Source: Ancylobacter moscoviensis
Lineage (GTDB): Bacteria; Pseudomonadota; Alphaproteobacteria; Rhizobiales; Xanthobacteraceae
Direction of reading: 5' to 3'
NCBI RefSeq assembly: GCF_007559435.1
Contig: NZ_VMBP01000001.1
Location: 248,001 to 312,000 of the forward strand
Length of the DNA stretch: 64,000 nucleotides
Shown in pieces: positions 33,578 to 43,333 of this stretch. The notes under the pieces are model-generated. The model was given only the letters and a program-made list of their open reading frames with translations, made no database searches and was not told the DNA's origin. The first letter of the stretch is position 1; each line of letters starts with the position of its first letter. The translations under genes were made by a program, and so were the position numbers.

Positions 33578-34564
33578 CTAACCACCTGCGAGCCTGACGG
33601 CGACACGCCCCCGGACCTTGCCATCCAGCAGGTCGGCGGCCATCGCGATCGCTTCATCGAGACGGATCTCCGTCGCGATCGCGTCGATCCCGGCGAGGGG
33701 CAGCTCCGTCGCGAGCCGCTGCCACGCCGCCGACCGCAGCGGCGCCGGGCAATACACGCTGTCCACGCCGGCGAGCGTGATGCCACGCAGGATGAAGGGG
33801 GCCACCGTGGCCGGCAAATCCATGCTACCGGCCAGACCGCAGGCGGCGACCGTACCGCCATAGCGCGTCTGTGCGCACGCATTGGCAAGCGTGGTGCCGC
33901 CGACGCTGTCGATCACACCGGCCCAGAGCTCCTTGCCCAGCGGACGACCCGGCGCCGCGAGCTCGACGCGGGGAATGATCCTCTTGGCGCCGATCCGCTC
34001 CAGATAGTCCGCCTCCTCCGGCCGTCCGGTGGAGGCGACAACGGTGTAGCCGCCGGCGGCCAGGAGCGAGATGGCAAAGCTGCCTACCCCGCCCGAGGCG
34101 CCGGTGACGAGAATCTCGCCCCCGTCCGGCTTCATCCCGTGCCGTTCGAGCGCCATCACGCACAGCATCGCCGTGAAGCCGGCCGTGCCGATGGACATGG
34201 CCTGCCGCATCGAGAAACGGGCCGGCAAGGGAACCAGCCATTCGCTCTTCACGCGAGCCCGCTCGGCGAGCCCGCCCCAATGGACCTCGCCGAGGCCGCA
34301 GCCGTTGACCAGCACCTTGTCACCAGGCGCGAAGCCCGGCGCAAGGCTGTGCGTCACCTCACCGGCCAGATCGATGCCCGGCACCATGGGGAATCGCCGG
34401 ACAACCGGCCCGCGGCCGGTGATGGCGAGCGCATCCTTGTAGTTGAGGCTGGAATAGTCGACGGCCACCGTGACGTCGCCCTCCGGCAACGCGCTCTCAT
34501 CCACCTCCGAGAGCCGGGCCTGGTACATGTCGTCGTCCTTGGTGACGAGTATGGCGCGAAACAT
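33578..34564 (-). CDS. YhdH/AcuI-like NADPH-dependent oxidoreductase (MDR superfamily)
   Basis: 328 residues, medium-chain reductase of the YhdH/YhfP/AcuI group, whose AcuI members reduce acryloyl-CoA to propionyl-CoA. Start region [22 protein letters not shown], catalytic-site loop [19 protein letters not shown], nucleotide motif [20 protein letters not shown]. No zinc-binding cysteines. GGGAGGAG precedes the ATG. It is the last gene of a leftward set with the amidohydrolase and HyuAB, so an acrylyl- or enoyl-CoA-type intermediate in that pathway is plausible. Confidence 0.85.
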   Translation of the reverse strand: MFRAILVTKDDDMYQARLSEVDESALPEGDVTVAVDYSSLNYKDALAITGRGPVVRRFPMVPGIDLAGEVTHSLAPGFAPGDKVLVNGCGLGEVHWGGLAERARVKSEWLVPLPARFSMRQAMSIGTAGFTAMLCVMALERHGMKPDGGEILVTGASGGVGSFAISLLAAGGYTVVASTGRPEEADYLERIGAKRIIPRVELAAPGRPLGKELWAGVIDSVGGTTLANACAQTRYGGTVAACGLAGSMDLPATVAPFILRGITLAGVDSVYCPAPLRSAAWQRLATELPLAGIDAIATEIRLDEAIAMAADLLDGKVRGRVAVRLAGG

Positions 34565-34578
34565 CGGATGCTCCTCCC

Positions 34579-35472
34579 TCAGGCCCGAACGCGGTCATAG
34601 CGGAAGAGCTTCTCGGCATTCTCCCAGAGAAGCTTGCGGCGCGGCGCCTCGCGCAGCCCGAGCGCGTCCAGCTGGGGCAGCACCTCCTCATGGGTCAGCA
34701 ACGGGAAGTCCGTTCCCCACACCACCTTGTCCTGCCCCCAGGAATTGATGAAGTGCACCATCTCCGGCTTCCAGTAGCGCGGCGCATAGGCCGTCGTGCC
34801 GAGAAAAACATTCGGATGCTTGGAGGCAAGGGCGATGGCCTCTTCCACCCACGGCCACCCGGTATGTGTGCAGACGATCTTGAGGTCGGGAAAATAAAGG
34901 GCGACGCGATCGAGGCGCACCGGCCGGCCGTTCTCGATCGGCATGAAATCGAGCGTATGGCCCATCGAGACCACGAGCGGCACGTCGAGCTCGACGCATT
35001 TCGCGTAGAAAGGAAAATAGAAGGCGTGCTCGGGGCCGAGGTCGAACCCGTGCGGATGGACATGGGCGCCCACGAAGCCCAGTTCGCGCACCGCGCGCTC
35101 CAGCTCCCGCACGCCTTTCAGCGCCGTGTGGGGATTGATGCCGAACAGGCCATAGGCGTAGCCGGGCGTCCGGCGGATCACCTCATGGACCTCGTCGGCC
35201 GTCACCGTCAGATAGGGATGCTGCTGGCGGTAGCTCCACGACGCGAAGGAGGCGATGTGGACGCGTCCTACGCCGACACGGTCGGCGTAGGACATGAACT
35301 GCTCGGGCGTAAATCCCTGCAGGTTGGCCGAACGTCCCAGGCTGTCGAAGACGCCTTGTTCCTCGTCATTGTCCCGGAAATGCGCCTTCATCGCCTCGGG
35401 CGTGTACAGATGGCCGAGTATGTCGATGGGCATGCCGGAACGGCTGTCGCCGGGAGACGGTCTGGAAGACAT
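34579..35472 (-). CDS. Amidohydrolase family protein (amidohydrolase 2, ACMSD-like)
   Basis: 297 residues from ATG 35472 (AGAGAGA upstream); a longer start at 35523 is possible. TIM-barrel metal hydrolase or decarboxylase fold. Metal or catalytic residues are likely in [13 protein letters not shown] (His), [15 protein letters not shown] (His) and [15 protein letters not shown] (Asp). The first metal motif reads DILGHLY instead of the usual Asp-x-His-x-His, so metal binding may differ. It lies 14 bases before the YhdH-like gene start and follows hyuB. The reaction is unknown. Confidence 0.82.
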   Translation of the reverse strand: MSSRPSPGDSRSGMPIDILGHLYTPEAMKAHFRDNDEEQGVFDSLGRSANLQGFTPEQFMSYADRVGVGRVHIASFASWSYRQQHPYLTVTADEVHEVIRRTPGYAYGLFGINPHTALKGVRELERAVRELGFVGAHVHPHGFDLGPEHAFYFPFYAKCVELDVPLVVSMGHTLDFMPIENGRPVRLDRVALYFPDLKIVCTHTGWPWVEEAIALASKHPNVFLGTTAYAPRYWKPEMVHFINSWGQDKVVWGTDFPLLTHEEVLPQLDALGLREAPRRKLLWENAEKLFRYDRVRA

Positions 35473-35538
35473 GGTCGATCTCTCTGGAACTTCCGGGACG
35501 AAGAAGGGGGGCGCGGAGATCACCGCGCCCCGGCTCTA

Positions 35539-37200
35539 TCAATCGACGAGACCATAGATCTCGCGGGCCGCCTGCTCGGAGATGTAGCCGAGCGCGAGAT
35601 CGCGGCGCACCGCCGCGCGGTCCCGCTGGCGTGGATCGCCATAGCCGCCACCGCCCGGCGTCTCCAGAACGAGATATTGGCTGTCCTCGACCACGAAGCG
35701 CTGCTTGGGGTGAACGGGCACGCCGTCACGCCCGAGCGTGCGGCCGATCTGGCCGGGAAGCCCGTCGAACAATCCCTGCGGACCGATGCGGGTCTTGTCG
35801 CAGACGAGATTGACGACACAGGAGCTTCCCTCGGGTACGACTTCCAGCGTCACCCGCTGCCCGAGGCCGCCGCGGAAGCGGCCGGCACCGCCGCTGTCGG
35901 TCAGCAGTTCCTTGCCGTAATAGATAAAGGGCGCCTCCAGCTCGAGCACCTCGACCGGAACGCAGCGTGTTCCCGTCGGGTACTGCATGGTCGAAAGGCC
36001 GTCCTTCGCCGAGCGGGCGCCGATGCCGCCGGCGATCAGCGCCACGGCCGCATAAGGGCGGCCTTCGCGGGTCTGGCCGTTGAGCGTGACGCCCCAGACC
36101 GAGCCGGCCCCGTCGGCCATGACCTTGTCCGGCCAGGCCTGCGCCAGCGTCTGCAGCACGAGGCCCGGGATCATCTGGCCGACCAGATGGCGCGCCGCAA
36201 CCGGCGCCGGGAACGTGCAGCTGACGATGAGCCCCGGCGCCGCGTTCAGCTTGAAGGTCGAGAGACTGCCGAAATTGTGCGGAATCTCCCGCCCGATGGC
36301 GCAGCGCAGGGCGAAGGCGACGTAGCCGAACGTGTAGTTCTCGCAGACGTTGATGCCTTTGCGTATCTGCGGCGACGTGCCGGTGAAGTCGGCCTCGATC
36401 TCCTCGTCGCGAATATGCAGGGTCAGCACGACCTTGATCGGCTCGTCATAGCCGTCGAGGTTGAGCACCGAGGTATAGCTCCCGTTCGGCACCTCGCGCA
36501 GCGCCTGCCGCGCCGCCCGCTCCGAGCGCAGGAATATCTCCTCGACGACGGCGTCGAGGTCATGGATGGCGTATTCGTGGATCAGCTCGCGCATCGCGCG
36601 ACCCGCCGCCTCGTTCGCCGCGTTCTGCGCGTCGAGATCGCCGACGACCGCGTCCGGCTCGCGCACATTCGCCCGGATGAGGCGGAACAGCGTGTCGTTG
36701 CGCACCCCCGCGTCGTACATCTTGCAGACGGGGATGAAGAGCCCTTCCTCGAACACGTCGTTGGCGCTGGCGCCGAAGCCGGTGCCGCCGATATCGGCAT
36801 GGTGCGCCGTCGATGCGGCAAAGCCGATCAGGGTGCCGCCGTCGAAGATCGGGCTCGCGACGGTGATGTCGAAGAAGTGCCCCGTCGTCTTCCACGGGTC
36901 GTTGGTGATGAACACATCGCCGGGCTTCAGCGTGTCGATGGGAAATTCCGCGAGGAACTCCAGCACGGTGCGCGTCATCGGGATGAGATGGCCCGGCGTC
37001 CCGGTCTGGCCATGGGCCAGCATGCGTCCCTTGCGGTCGAACAGCGCCGTGGCGATGTCGCCCGCCTCGCGCACGAGGGGGCTGAAGGAGGTGCGGATGA
37101 TGTTGACCGCCTGCTCGGTGACGAGCGAACTCAGCCGGTTCCAGAAGATCTCGAGAAGGACCGGATCGCTGTCGAGGCTGATATTCTGGTTTACTGTCAT
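35539..37200 (-). CDS. Hydantoinase B/oxoprolinase family subunit (HyuB)
   Basis: 553 residues. Family blocks are DPVLLEIFWNRLSSLVTEQA, GQTGTPGHLIPMTRTVLEF, PGDVFITNDPW and ETPGGGGYGDP at the C-terminus. HyuB pairs with HyuA in ATP-dependent hydrolysis of 5-oxoproline or N-methylhydantoin, and in acetone or acetophenone carboxylases. The ATG overlaps the hyuA stop by four bases (ATGA), giving coupled translation and equal amounts of both subunits. Confidence 0.93.
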   Translation of the reverse strand: MTVNQNISLDSDPVLLEIFWNRLSSLVTEQAVNIIRTSFSPLVREAGDIATALFDRKGRMLAHGQTGTPGHLIPMTRTVLEFLAEFPIDTLKPGDVFITNDPWKTTGHFFDITVASPIFDGGTLIGFAASTAHHADIGGTGFGASANDVFEEGLFIPVCKMYDAGVRNDTLFRLIRANVREPDAVVGDLDAQNAANEAAGRAMRELIHEYAIHDLDAVVEEIFLRSERAARQALREVPNGSYTSVLNLDGYDEPIKVVLTLHIRDEEIEADFTGTSPQIRKGINVCENYTFGYVAFALRCAIGREIPHNFGSLSTFKLNAAPGLIVSCTFPAPVAARHLVGQMIPGLVLQTLAQAWPDKVMADGAGSVWGVTLNGQTREGRPYAAVALIAGGIGARSAKDGLSTMQYPTGTRCVPVEVLELEAPFIYYGKELLTDSGGAGRFRGGLGQRVTLEVVPEGSSCVVNLVCDKTRIGPQGLFDGLPGQIGRTLGRDGVPVHPKQRFVVEDSQYLVLETPGGGGYGDPRQRDRAAVRRDLALGYISEQAAREIYGLVD

Positions 37201-39284
37201 GACTGTCTCGCTTCACGCTTCCTGTCGATGATCAGGTTGCCGTCCTGATCGATCTGGGCGGTCCAGTTCGGCGGCACGATCACCGTGGTGTCGGGCTCCT
37301 CGAAGATCGCCGGGCCGGGCACGACCGTCCCCAGCGCGAGCTGGGGCCGCGCCAGCACCGGCGTCTCGACCTGGCCGGTCTCGGGGAAATAGGCGAGGCG
37401 GGTCTTACCCTCGCCCGTCGTCTGCGCCGCGCGCCGGAACGCCACGGAGGAGTCCGGGCGCGGGCCCGAGGCCGTGAGACGCCAGTTCAGCACCTCGACG
37501 CCGAGACCGGAGGTCATGCGGCCGTAGAGCCGCAGATAGATCTCCTGATAGCCCTCGCTGAGGGTGTCCACGGTGTCGGGACCCATCGCCGAGAGTGAGA
37601 ACGGCACCTCGATCTCGTAGCCCTGTCCGACGATGCGCATGTCGCAGCTGGCCTTGAACTCGATGTTCTCGGCCTTGATGCGCGACTTCTCCATCAGCTC
37701 GACCGCCTGGGCCTTCATGTCGTCATAGAGCCGGCGGCACTGATCCCAATCGATCGTATCGAGGGCGAACTTGCGCGTGCGCACAAAGTCGAAGGTGAGC
37801 GGCGCCATCAGCATGCCGTTGGCGGAGAACACGCTCGCCCCGCGCGGGCAGATCACCCGGTCGACCCGGACCGCCTCGGCGACCCGGCAGGCATGCAGGC
37901 CGCTGGCGCCACCGGAAGCGAGCAGCGCATAGCGCGCGGTATCGACGCCGCGCTCGGCGGCGTGGACCCGCAGCGCGTTGGCCATGTTCTCGTTCACGAC
38001 GCGGTGGATGCCCCAGGCCGCGCGCACGGCATTTCCCTCGAAGGATGCGCCGAGAACCCGCCCGATGGCCGACGTCGCGCCATCGAGGTCGAGCTTCATG
38101 CGCCCGCCGAGAAAGTAGTCGGGATTGAGATAGCCGAGCACGAGATCGGCATCCGTCACGGTCGGCTCGGTGCCGCCCAGCCCGTAGGAGACCGGCCCGG
38201 GGTTGGCGCCGGCGCTGGCCGGGCCGACGCGCAGCAGGCCCATCTCGCTCAGACCGGCAATGGAGCCGCCGCCGGCCCCGATCTCCAGCAGCTCAACCGA
38301 CGCCACCTTGAGCGGAATGCCGCTGCCGGGCTTGAAGCGGTAGGCGCGAGCGACCTCGAAATCCCGCGAAATGGTCGGCTGGCCATGGTCGATGAAACAG
38401 ATCTTCGCCGTCGTACCGCCCATGTCGAGCGCCACGACATGCTCCTCATCGATGTGCCGGCTCAGCATCGCCGCGCCGGTAACGCCGGCGGCCGGGCCGG
38501 ATTCGACGATGCGCACGGGATAGTCGGAGGCCTGCTCGGCGGTCACGACGCCGCCATTCGACAGGAAGACGTAGAGGTTCCCCTCCACGCCGGCGCCGGA
38601 CAGCCCTTCGCGCAGCTGCGACAGATAGGGACGCACGAGCGGCTGCACATACGCATTCACGATGGTCGTCGACATGCGCTCGACCTCGCGGATCTCCGGC
38701 GCGACATCCGACGAGATCGAGATGGCAAGTCCGGGCCGCAGCTCCTGCAGCTGATCGCGGACCTTTCGCTCATTGGCGGGGTTCACGTAGCTGTGCAGAA
38801 AGCACACGGCCAGCGCCTCGAGATCGGCCGGCAGGGTGCGGGCCAGCTGTTCGATCGCCGGCGCCTCGGCGGGCACCCTCATCTCCCCGGAGGCGAGCAC
38901 GCGCTCCTCGATCTCGTAGCGGCTCCCGCGCTCGATCAGGATCGGGGGCGGATCGAGGTCGATGTCATAGATGTCGTAGCGCCATTCCCGCCCGATCTCG
39001 AGAACGTCGCGGAACCCCTTGGTGGTGACGAGGGCGGTCTTGGCGCCCTTCCCCTCGATGACGGCATTGGTGACGAGCGTCGTGCCGTGAACCGTATCCA
39101 CGATTTCGGATGCGTCGCTTCCGGCCTGTGCGAGCAGGCGCTCAACGCCTTCGACGATGGCCACGATGGGGTTGCGGGGGTTGGTGAGGACCTTCTCGGT
39201 CGCGAGAACGCCGACGACATCGGCGAGCACCAGATCGGTGAAGGTGCCGCCGATATCGACGCCCAGTCGGAGTTTCCGGGACAT
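37197..39284 (-). CDS. Hydantoinase/oxoprolinase family subunit A (HyuA)
   Basis: 695 residues, ATP-binding subunit of the actin-like fold. It begins RLGVDIGGTFTDLVLADVVG, with the second domain marked by VVALDMGGTTAKICFIDHG and IGAGGGSIAGLSEMGLLRVGP. The substrate cannot be told from sequence: hydantoins, 5-oxoproline, N-methylhydantoin and ketones to be carboxylated are all handled by this family. No third small acetone-carboxylase subunit is present, but the adjacent CoA ligase resembles the pathway for ketone carboxylation. The 189-bp gap to the divergent CoA ligase contains the likely operator. Confidence 0.93.
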   Translation of the reverse strand: MSRKLRLGVDIGGTFTDLVLADVVGVLATEKVLTNPRNPIVAIVEGVERLLAQAGSDASEIVDTVHGTTLVTNAVIEGKGAKTALVTTKGFRDVLEIGREWRYDIYDIDLDPPPILIERGSRYEIEERVLASGEMRVPAEAPAIEQLARTLPADLEALAVCFLHSYVNPANERKVRDQLQELRPGLAISISSDVAPEIREVERMSTTIVNAYVQPLVRPYLSQLREGLSGAGVEGNLYVFLSNGGVVTAEQASDYPVRIVESGPAAGVTGAAMLSRHIDEEHVVALDMGGTTAKICFIDHGQPTISRDFEVARAYRFKPGSGIPLKVASVELLEIGAGGGSIAGLSEMGLLRVGPASAGANPGPVSYGLGGTEPTVTDADLVLGYLNPDYFLGGRMKLDLDGATSAIGRVLGASFEGNAVRAAWGIHRVVNENMANALRVHAAERGVDTARYALLASGGASGLHACRVAEAVRVDRVICPRGASVFSANGMLMAPLTFDFVRTRKFALDTIDWDQCRRLYDDMKAQAVELMEKSRIKAENIEFKASCDMRIVGQGYEIEVPFSLSAMGPDTVDTLSEGYQEIYLRLYGRMTSGLGVEVLNWRLTASGPRPDSSVAFRRAAQTTGEGKTRLAYFPETGQVETPVLARPQLALGTVVPGPAIFEEPDTTVIVPPNWTAQIDQDGNLIIDRKREARQS

Positions 39285-39324
39285 GCTGACTGCCTATATT
39301 TGGTTCGCTAGACAAAACGCTATC

Positions 39325-39337
39325 TATCATATTGATA
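39325..39337. promoter_or_regulatory. Palindrome TATCA-TAT-TGATA in the hyuA / CoA-ligase gap
   Basis: 5-bp arms with 3-bp spacer, 40 bp upstream of hyuA and about 140 bp upstream of the CoA ligase. In the AT-rich part of a divergent promoter region; a candidate site for the IclR protein of this cluster, but unlike the dyad at 45644. Confidence 0.35.
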
Positions 39338-39473
39338 CTTGTCAACGACCCGAAATGGGCGCTAACTTTGAAAAATCGCGAATTCATTGGATGAGCCCGG
39401 ACGATTGCGTCATGAACCATGAAACGCTGTTTCATGTTTTCAGAACCCTTTCGCAGGGCATGAGGAGGCAGGA

Positions 39474-41432
39474 ATGGGAGATCGGATCGCCGACGCCGAG
39501 GCAGAATTTGCCTGGGTACCCGATGCCGAACGGATCGCGGGCAGCCGCCTGACGGAGTTCATCCGGGCCGGCGGCTGCAGGGACTTCGATGAACTCTACC
39601 GCCGGGCGGATGCCGATCCCGGCTGGTTCTGGGAGCAGGTCATCCGCTTCGGCGACCTGCGCTTCGAGCGCCCCTACGACCGGATCATGGACGACAGCCG
39701 CGGCATCGAGTGGACCCGATGGTGTGTCGGCGGCACGACCAACATGGCCGCCAACTGCATCGACCGTCACCGCGGGACGCCGACATACGACCAGACCTAC
39801 ATCGTCAGCGAGGCGGAGGACGGCACGACGCGGTCGCTGACCTATCGCGAATTCGACGCGCAGGTCTGCCGGTTCGCCGGCGTGCTGCACGGCCGCGGCA
39901 TCGGGCCCGGCGACGTCGTCGGCCTGCTCATGCCGCTTATCCCCGAAACCTTCGTCGCCTATTTCGCCATCGTGAAGCTCGGGGCGATCGTGATGCCGCT
40001 GTTCAGCGGTTTCGCTCCCGGCGCCATCGCCGAGCGCTTCAACATGACGGACACCAAGATCGTGGTGACGACCGACGTCATGTATCGCCGGGGTTCGTCG
40101 GTACGTCTGGCGGCCGCCGCGCTGGGGGCCCTTCCCGAGTCACCCAGCGTCGAGCATGTGATCGTCCTGAACCGCACCGGCGGGCCGCTGCCGGATGGCC
40201 CGATCCTCGACTGGGACGAGGCCATGAAGACCGCGGAACCGGTGGTCGAGACGCTGATGATGGATGCGGAGGCCCCGGCGGTCCTGCACATGACCTCCGG
40301 CACCACGGGCCGCCCGAAGGGCGCGATCTACACGCATATCGGCTTCGTCACCAAGATGGTGCTCGACTACGGCATCCTCTCCGATTTCCGTCCGACGGAC
40401 CGCTACCTCTACCAGGCAGACATGGGCTGGATGGTCGGCTCGCAGACGGCCGTCATCGCCAGCGTCCACGGCGCCAGCATGCTGCTGGCGGAAGGCGTGC
40501 CGGACTATCCGGAGCCGGACCGGTTCTGGCGCCTGATCGAACGCCACAAGGTGACATGGGTCGGCATCACGCCTTCGATGGCGCGTATCCTGATGGCCCA
40601 TTCCGACAAGCCGCCTGAAAGCGATCTTTCGAGCCTGCGGATCGTGCTCACGGCGGCGGAGCCCTGGACGGTGCATGCGTGGAACTGGCTGTTCCACACC
40701 GTGCTCAAGGGCAAGGTGCCGATGCTGAATGTCTCCGGCGGCACCGAGATCAGCGGCTGCATCCTCGCCTGTTCGGTCAATCACCCGCTCAAGGTCGGGT
40801 CCTTCGCCATCCCCATTCCCGGCATGGGAGCCGATATCGTCGACGAGAACGGCAATCCGACGGCCCCGGGAGAAATCGGCGAGCTGGTGCTCCGGCGCCC
40901 CTCCATCGGCCTGACCCCCGGATTGTGGCGCGACGACAAACGCTACATCGAGAGCTACTGGAGCACGCTGCCGGGCGTCTGGGTCCATGGCGACCTCGCC
41001 TCGCGGGACGAGGACGGGCACTGGTACATCCACGGCCGCTCCGACGACACCATGAAGATCGCGGGCAAGCGCGTGGGGCCAGCCGAGATCGAAACGGCCG
41101 TGATGGCGTCGCGGGCGCTGGTCGAGGCCGCCGCCGTCTCGGTACCCGACCCGATCAAGGGTGCGGCGCTGGTGCTGGCCTGCGTCCCCCTGCCCGGCGT
41201 CGAGGCGGACGACGCGCTGCGCAAGCGCCTCCAGTCCGAGCTGGAACGGCAGATGGGCAAGTCCTATCGGGCCGAGAAGATCATCTTCGTCCGAGACCTG
41301 CCCAAGACACGCACCCTGAAGATCATGCGCCGGGCCGTGCGCGCGTCGCTGCTGCGGCAGTCGCCCGGAGATCTTTCCGCGCTCACCAACCCCGACTCGC
41401 TCGCCGAGCTCCAGCAACAGGCGCTGTTCTAG
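39474..41432 (+). CDS. AMP-forming acyl-CoA synthetase (acetyl/acetoacetyl-CoA synthetase-like)
   Basis: 652 residues. It activates a carboxylic acid to its CoA ester with ATP. ATP motif is VLHMTSGTTGRPKGAIYTH, with VSGGTEISG, IHGRSDDTMKIAGKRVGPAE and the terminal lysine region KTRTLKIMRRAVRA. The length and N-terminal domain (FDELYRRADADPGWFWEQVI) fit the acetyl- or acetoacetyl-CoA synthetase branch rather than fatty acyl ligases. GAGGAGGCAGGAA precedes the ATG. It is followed 29 bases on by a FAH-family gene. A ketone-carboxylation pathway would need exactly this step for the beta-keto acid; that remains inference. Confidence 0.88.
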   Translation: MGDRIADAEAEFAWVPDAERIAGSRLTEFIRAGGCRDFDELYRRADADPGWFWEQVIRFGDLRFERPYDRIMDDSRGIEWTRWCVGGTTNMAANCIDRHRGTPTYDQTYIVSEAEDGTTRSLTYREFDAQVCRFAGVLHGRGIGPGDVVGLLMPLIPETFVAYFAIVKLGAIVMPLFSGFAPGAIAERFNMTDTKIVVTTDVMYRRGSSVRLAAAALGALPESPSVEHVIVLNRTGGPLPDGPILDWDEAMKTAEPVVETLMMDAEAPAVLHMTSGTTGRPKGAIYTHIGFVTKMVLDYGILSDFRPTDRYLYQADMGWMVGSQTAVIASVHGASMLLAEGVPDYPEPDRFWRLIERHKVTWVGITPSMARILMAHSDKPPESDLSSLRIVLTAAEPWTVHAWNWLFHTVLKGKVPMLNVSGGTEISGCILACSVNHPLKVGSFAIPIPGMGADIVDENGNPTAPGEIGELVLRRPSIGLTPGLWRDDKRYIESYWSTLPGVWVHGDLASRDEDGHWYIHGRSDDTMKIAGKRVGPAEIETAVMASRALVEAAAVSVPDPIKGAALVLACVPLPGVEADDALRKRLQSELERQMGKSYRAEKIIFVRDLPKTRTLKIMRRAVRASLLRQSPGDLSALTNPDSLAELQQQALF

Positions 41433-41461
41433 GCCGCGCGACCCATCAGGAGAAGACAAGC

Positions 41462-42466
41462 ATGAAACTCGCGACCTTCATCAGCCGGGGCGAGCCACGG
41501 CTGGGATTTTCATTCGGCGGTTTCGTCGTCGACCTGCGAAGCGCTCTCGAGGCGGCGCTTCGCGCCCGCTCGATCCGTGGGGCGGCGTCGATCGCCGAGC
41601 AACTCAGCCCGCCGGACATGCGCGAATTCATCCTTCTGGGCGAGGAAGGCGCGGCCGCGGCGCGGACGGCGCTGGCTCATGTCGAGGTGGAGGGTATCGA
41701 CGGCCTGGTCGCGGCGAAGGCCGCCGTCGCCTTCGAGGAGGCGGAGTTCCTGGCGCCCGTCCATCGCCCACGCAATCTGTTCTGCGTGGCGGTGAACGGG
41801 GCCGCCCTCGTCGAGCTGGCGCCCAAGCTGCCCGATTATCCCGTCTACTTCCTCAAGCCCAACTCGACCCTGACGGGCCACCGCCAGCCGATCGAGCTGC
41901 CGCCGATCGGAAACACCATTCCCGAGGCGGAACTCGCGGTCATCATCGGTCGCAAGATGAGCCGCGTGCCGGCGGCCGACGTCTACGACCACGTCTATGG
42001 CTACTCGGTGATGAACGAGGTCACCTCGCCGCAGATTCGTCAGGACGACCTTCTCATCTCGCGAATCTCGGGCCGCAATCCGGCTACCGGCGAGCTGGAA
42101 TTCGAGGATGTTCCGTTCACCGCCCTGGCGCGCCACAAGGGCCTCGACAGCTTCGCGCCCATGGGGCCGTGGCTGGTGACGCGGGACGAGATCGACGATC
42201 CACATCAGCTGACCATCTCCGGCGAACTGAACGGGCGCTCCTTCTGCTTCGACCACACCTCGCGGCTGCGCTTCAAGATCCCCGAGGTCCTCGAGCGCAT
42301 CTCCCATTTCTCGACCCTGCATCCGGGAGATATCGTATCCATGGGCACGGCGAGCCCGTCGCAGGAGTGGCCGATGCTCGAAGTAGACCTGTTCAAGGAA
42401 GGCGGCCTCGTGAGCGTCTCCATCGAGAAGCTGGGCGTCCTCGAGAACCCGATCGCCTATATCTGA
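41462..42466 (+). CDS. Fumarylacetoacetate hydrolase (FAH) family protein, copy 1
   Basis: 334 residues. FAH fold with the N-terminal domain PRNLFCVAVNGAALVELAPKLPDYPVYFLKPNS and metal-binding acidic residues in AELAVIIGRKM and NEVTSPQIRQDDLLISR. The family cleaves C-C bonds of beta-diketones or decarboxylates and hydrates oxo acids. Its close paralog lies at 44486-45511. ATG has AGGAGAAGACAAGC upstream. It follows the CoA ligase and is convergent with the IclR gene. Confidence 0.88.
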   Translation: MKLATFISRGEPRLGFSFGGFVVDLRSALEAALRARSIRGAASIAEQLSPPDMREFILLGEEGAAAARTALAHVEVEGIDGLVAAKAAVAFEEAEFLAPVHRPRNLFCVAVNGAALVELAPKLPDYPVYFLKPNSTLTGHRQPIELPPIGNTIPEAELAVIIGRKMSRVPAADVYDHVYGYSVMNEVTSPQIRQDDLLISRISGRNPATGELEFEDVPFTALARHKGLDSFAPMGPWLVTRDEIDDPHQLTISGELNGRSFCFDHTSRLRFKIPEVLERISHFSTLHPGDIVSMGTASPSQEWPMLEVDLFKEGGLVSVSIEKLGVLENPIAYI

Positions 42467-42508
42467 GATCGCCCGGGAACAGCGACGGCGCCGGCCTCCC
42501 GCGCGCCG

Positions 42509-43297
42509 TCAGCGATCGAATTTGAGGCTGCGCGAGATCTTGAACGCCGCGTCGACAAGCGCGGAGACGTGCTCGATGCTGGGCTTGGCGGGCACGTACT
42601 GGATCGAACCGAGCAGGGCGATGGTACCGATCAGCCGTCCCTGCGGGCCGAAGATCGGCGCGGCCAGCGCATTGATGCCCACGAGGCTCTCATTGGGAGC
42701 GACCGCCCAGCCCTGCTCGCGGATGACGGCGATCTGTTCACGCAGAACACCGGGATCGGTGATGGTGAACTCGTTGCTTTCCGGCAGCGGGCCGCGCAGC
42801 ACCTTCTCCCTTGCACTCTCGTCGCCGAAGGCCAGCAGCAGCTTGCCCTGGGCCGTGCTGTGCAGCGCGAGGTCGGTGCCGGTCCGCGCGACCACCTCCA
42901 CCGTCGAGTTGGCCCGCACGATCTCAAGGATGGTGAGCCGGGTGCCCTCCACGGCCGACACGACCACCGTCAGGTCGAAACGGTCCGCCAGGCTGCGCAT
43001 CACATCCTTGGAAACCGAGGAGAGATTCATCTGCTTGTTGATGGCCGGGCCGAACAGCGCCCAGCGGTTTCCCAAGCCGTACTTCTCGCTTTCCGAATCC
43101 TGGGCGACGTAGCCGGCGCTCGCCAATGTCCGCAGGTGACGAAAGACTCGCGCCTTTCCAACCCCGAGCGCGGTGGCCAGTTCGGTGACGCCCATCGGTG
43201 CCCCCGCAAACGCCAGATATTCCAAGATCTTCAGGCTCTGAAGAACAGACTGGATATCCTGGCCGCTGGAGGTCTTTTCGGGCGTTTCTGAATCCAT
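42509..43297 (-). CDS. IclR family transcriptional regulator
   Basis: 262 residues. N-terminal winged helix (LKILEYLAFAGAPMGVTELA, VGKARVFRHLRTLASAGYVA) and effector-binding domain (ARTGTDLALHSTAQGKLLLAF, GWAVAPNESLVGINALAAPIF, LLGSIQYVPA). IclR proteins repress or activate catabolic operons. It lies between the FAH and ABC genes and is the only regulator in the 33.6-48.9 kb region, so it probably controls it. Confidence 0.92.
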   Translation of the reverse strand: MDSETPEKTSSGQDIQSVLQSLKILEYLAFAGAPMGVTELATALGVGKARVFRHLRTLASAGYVAQDSESEKYGLGNRWALFGPAINKQMNLSSVSKDVMRSLADRFDLTVVVSAVEGTRLTILEIVRANSTVEVVARTGTDLALHSTAQGKLLLAFGDESAREKVLRGPLPESNEFTITDPGVLREQIAVIREQGWAVAPNESLVGINALAAPIFGPQGRLIGTIALLGSIQYVPAKPSIEHVSALVDAAFKISRSLKFDR

Positions 43298-43333
43298 GAG
43301 CGTCTTTTGCCGATCCCTGTCCTACGTCAGGCC

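Noticed and set aside
34690-37248. 852-codon frame opposite the amidohydrolase and hyuB
   Set aside because: Antisense to two clear genes and composed of Arg/Asp/Val-rich sequence; no family features.
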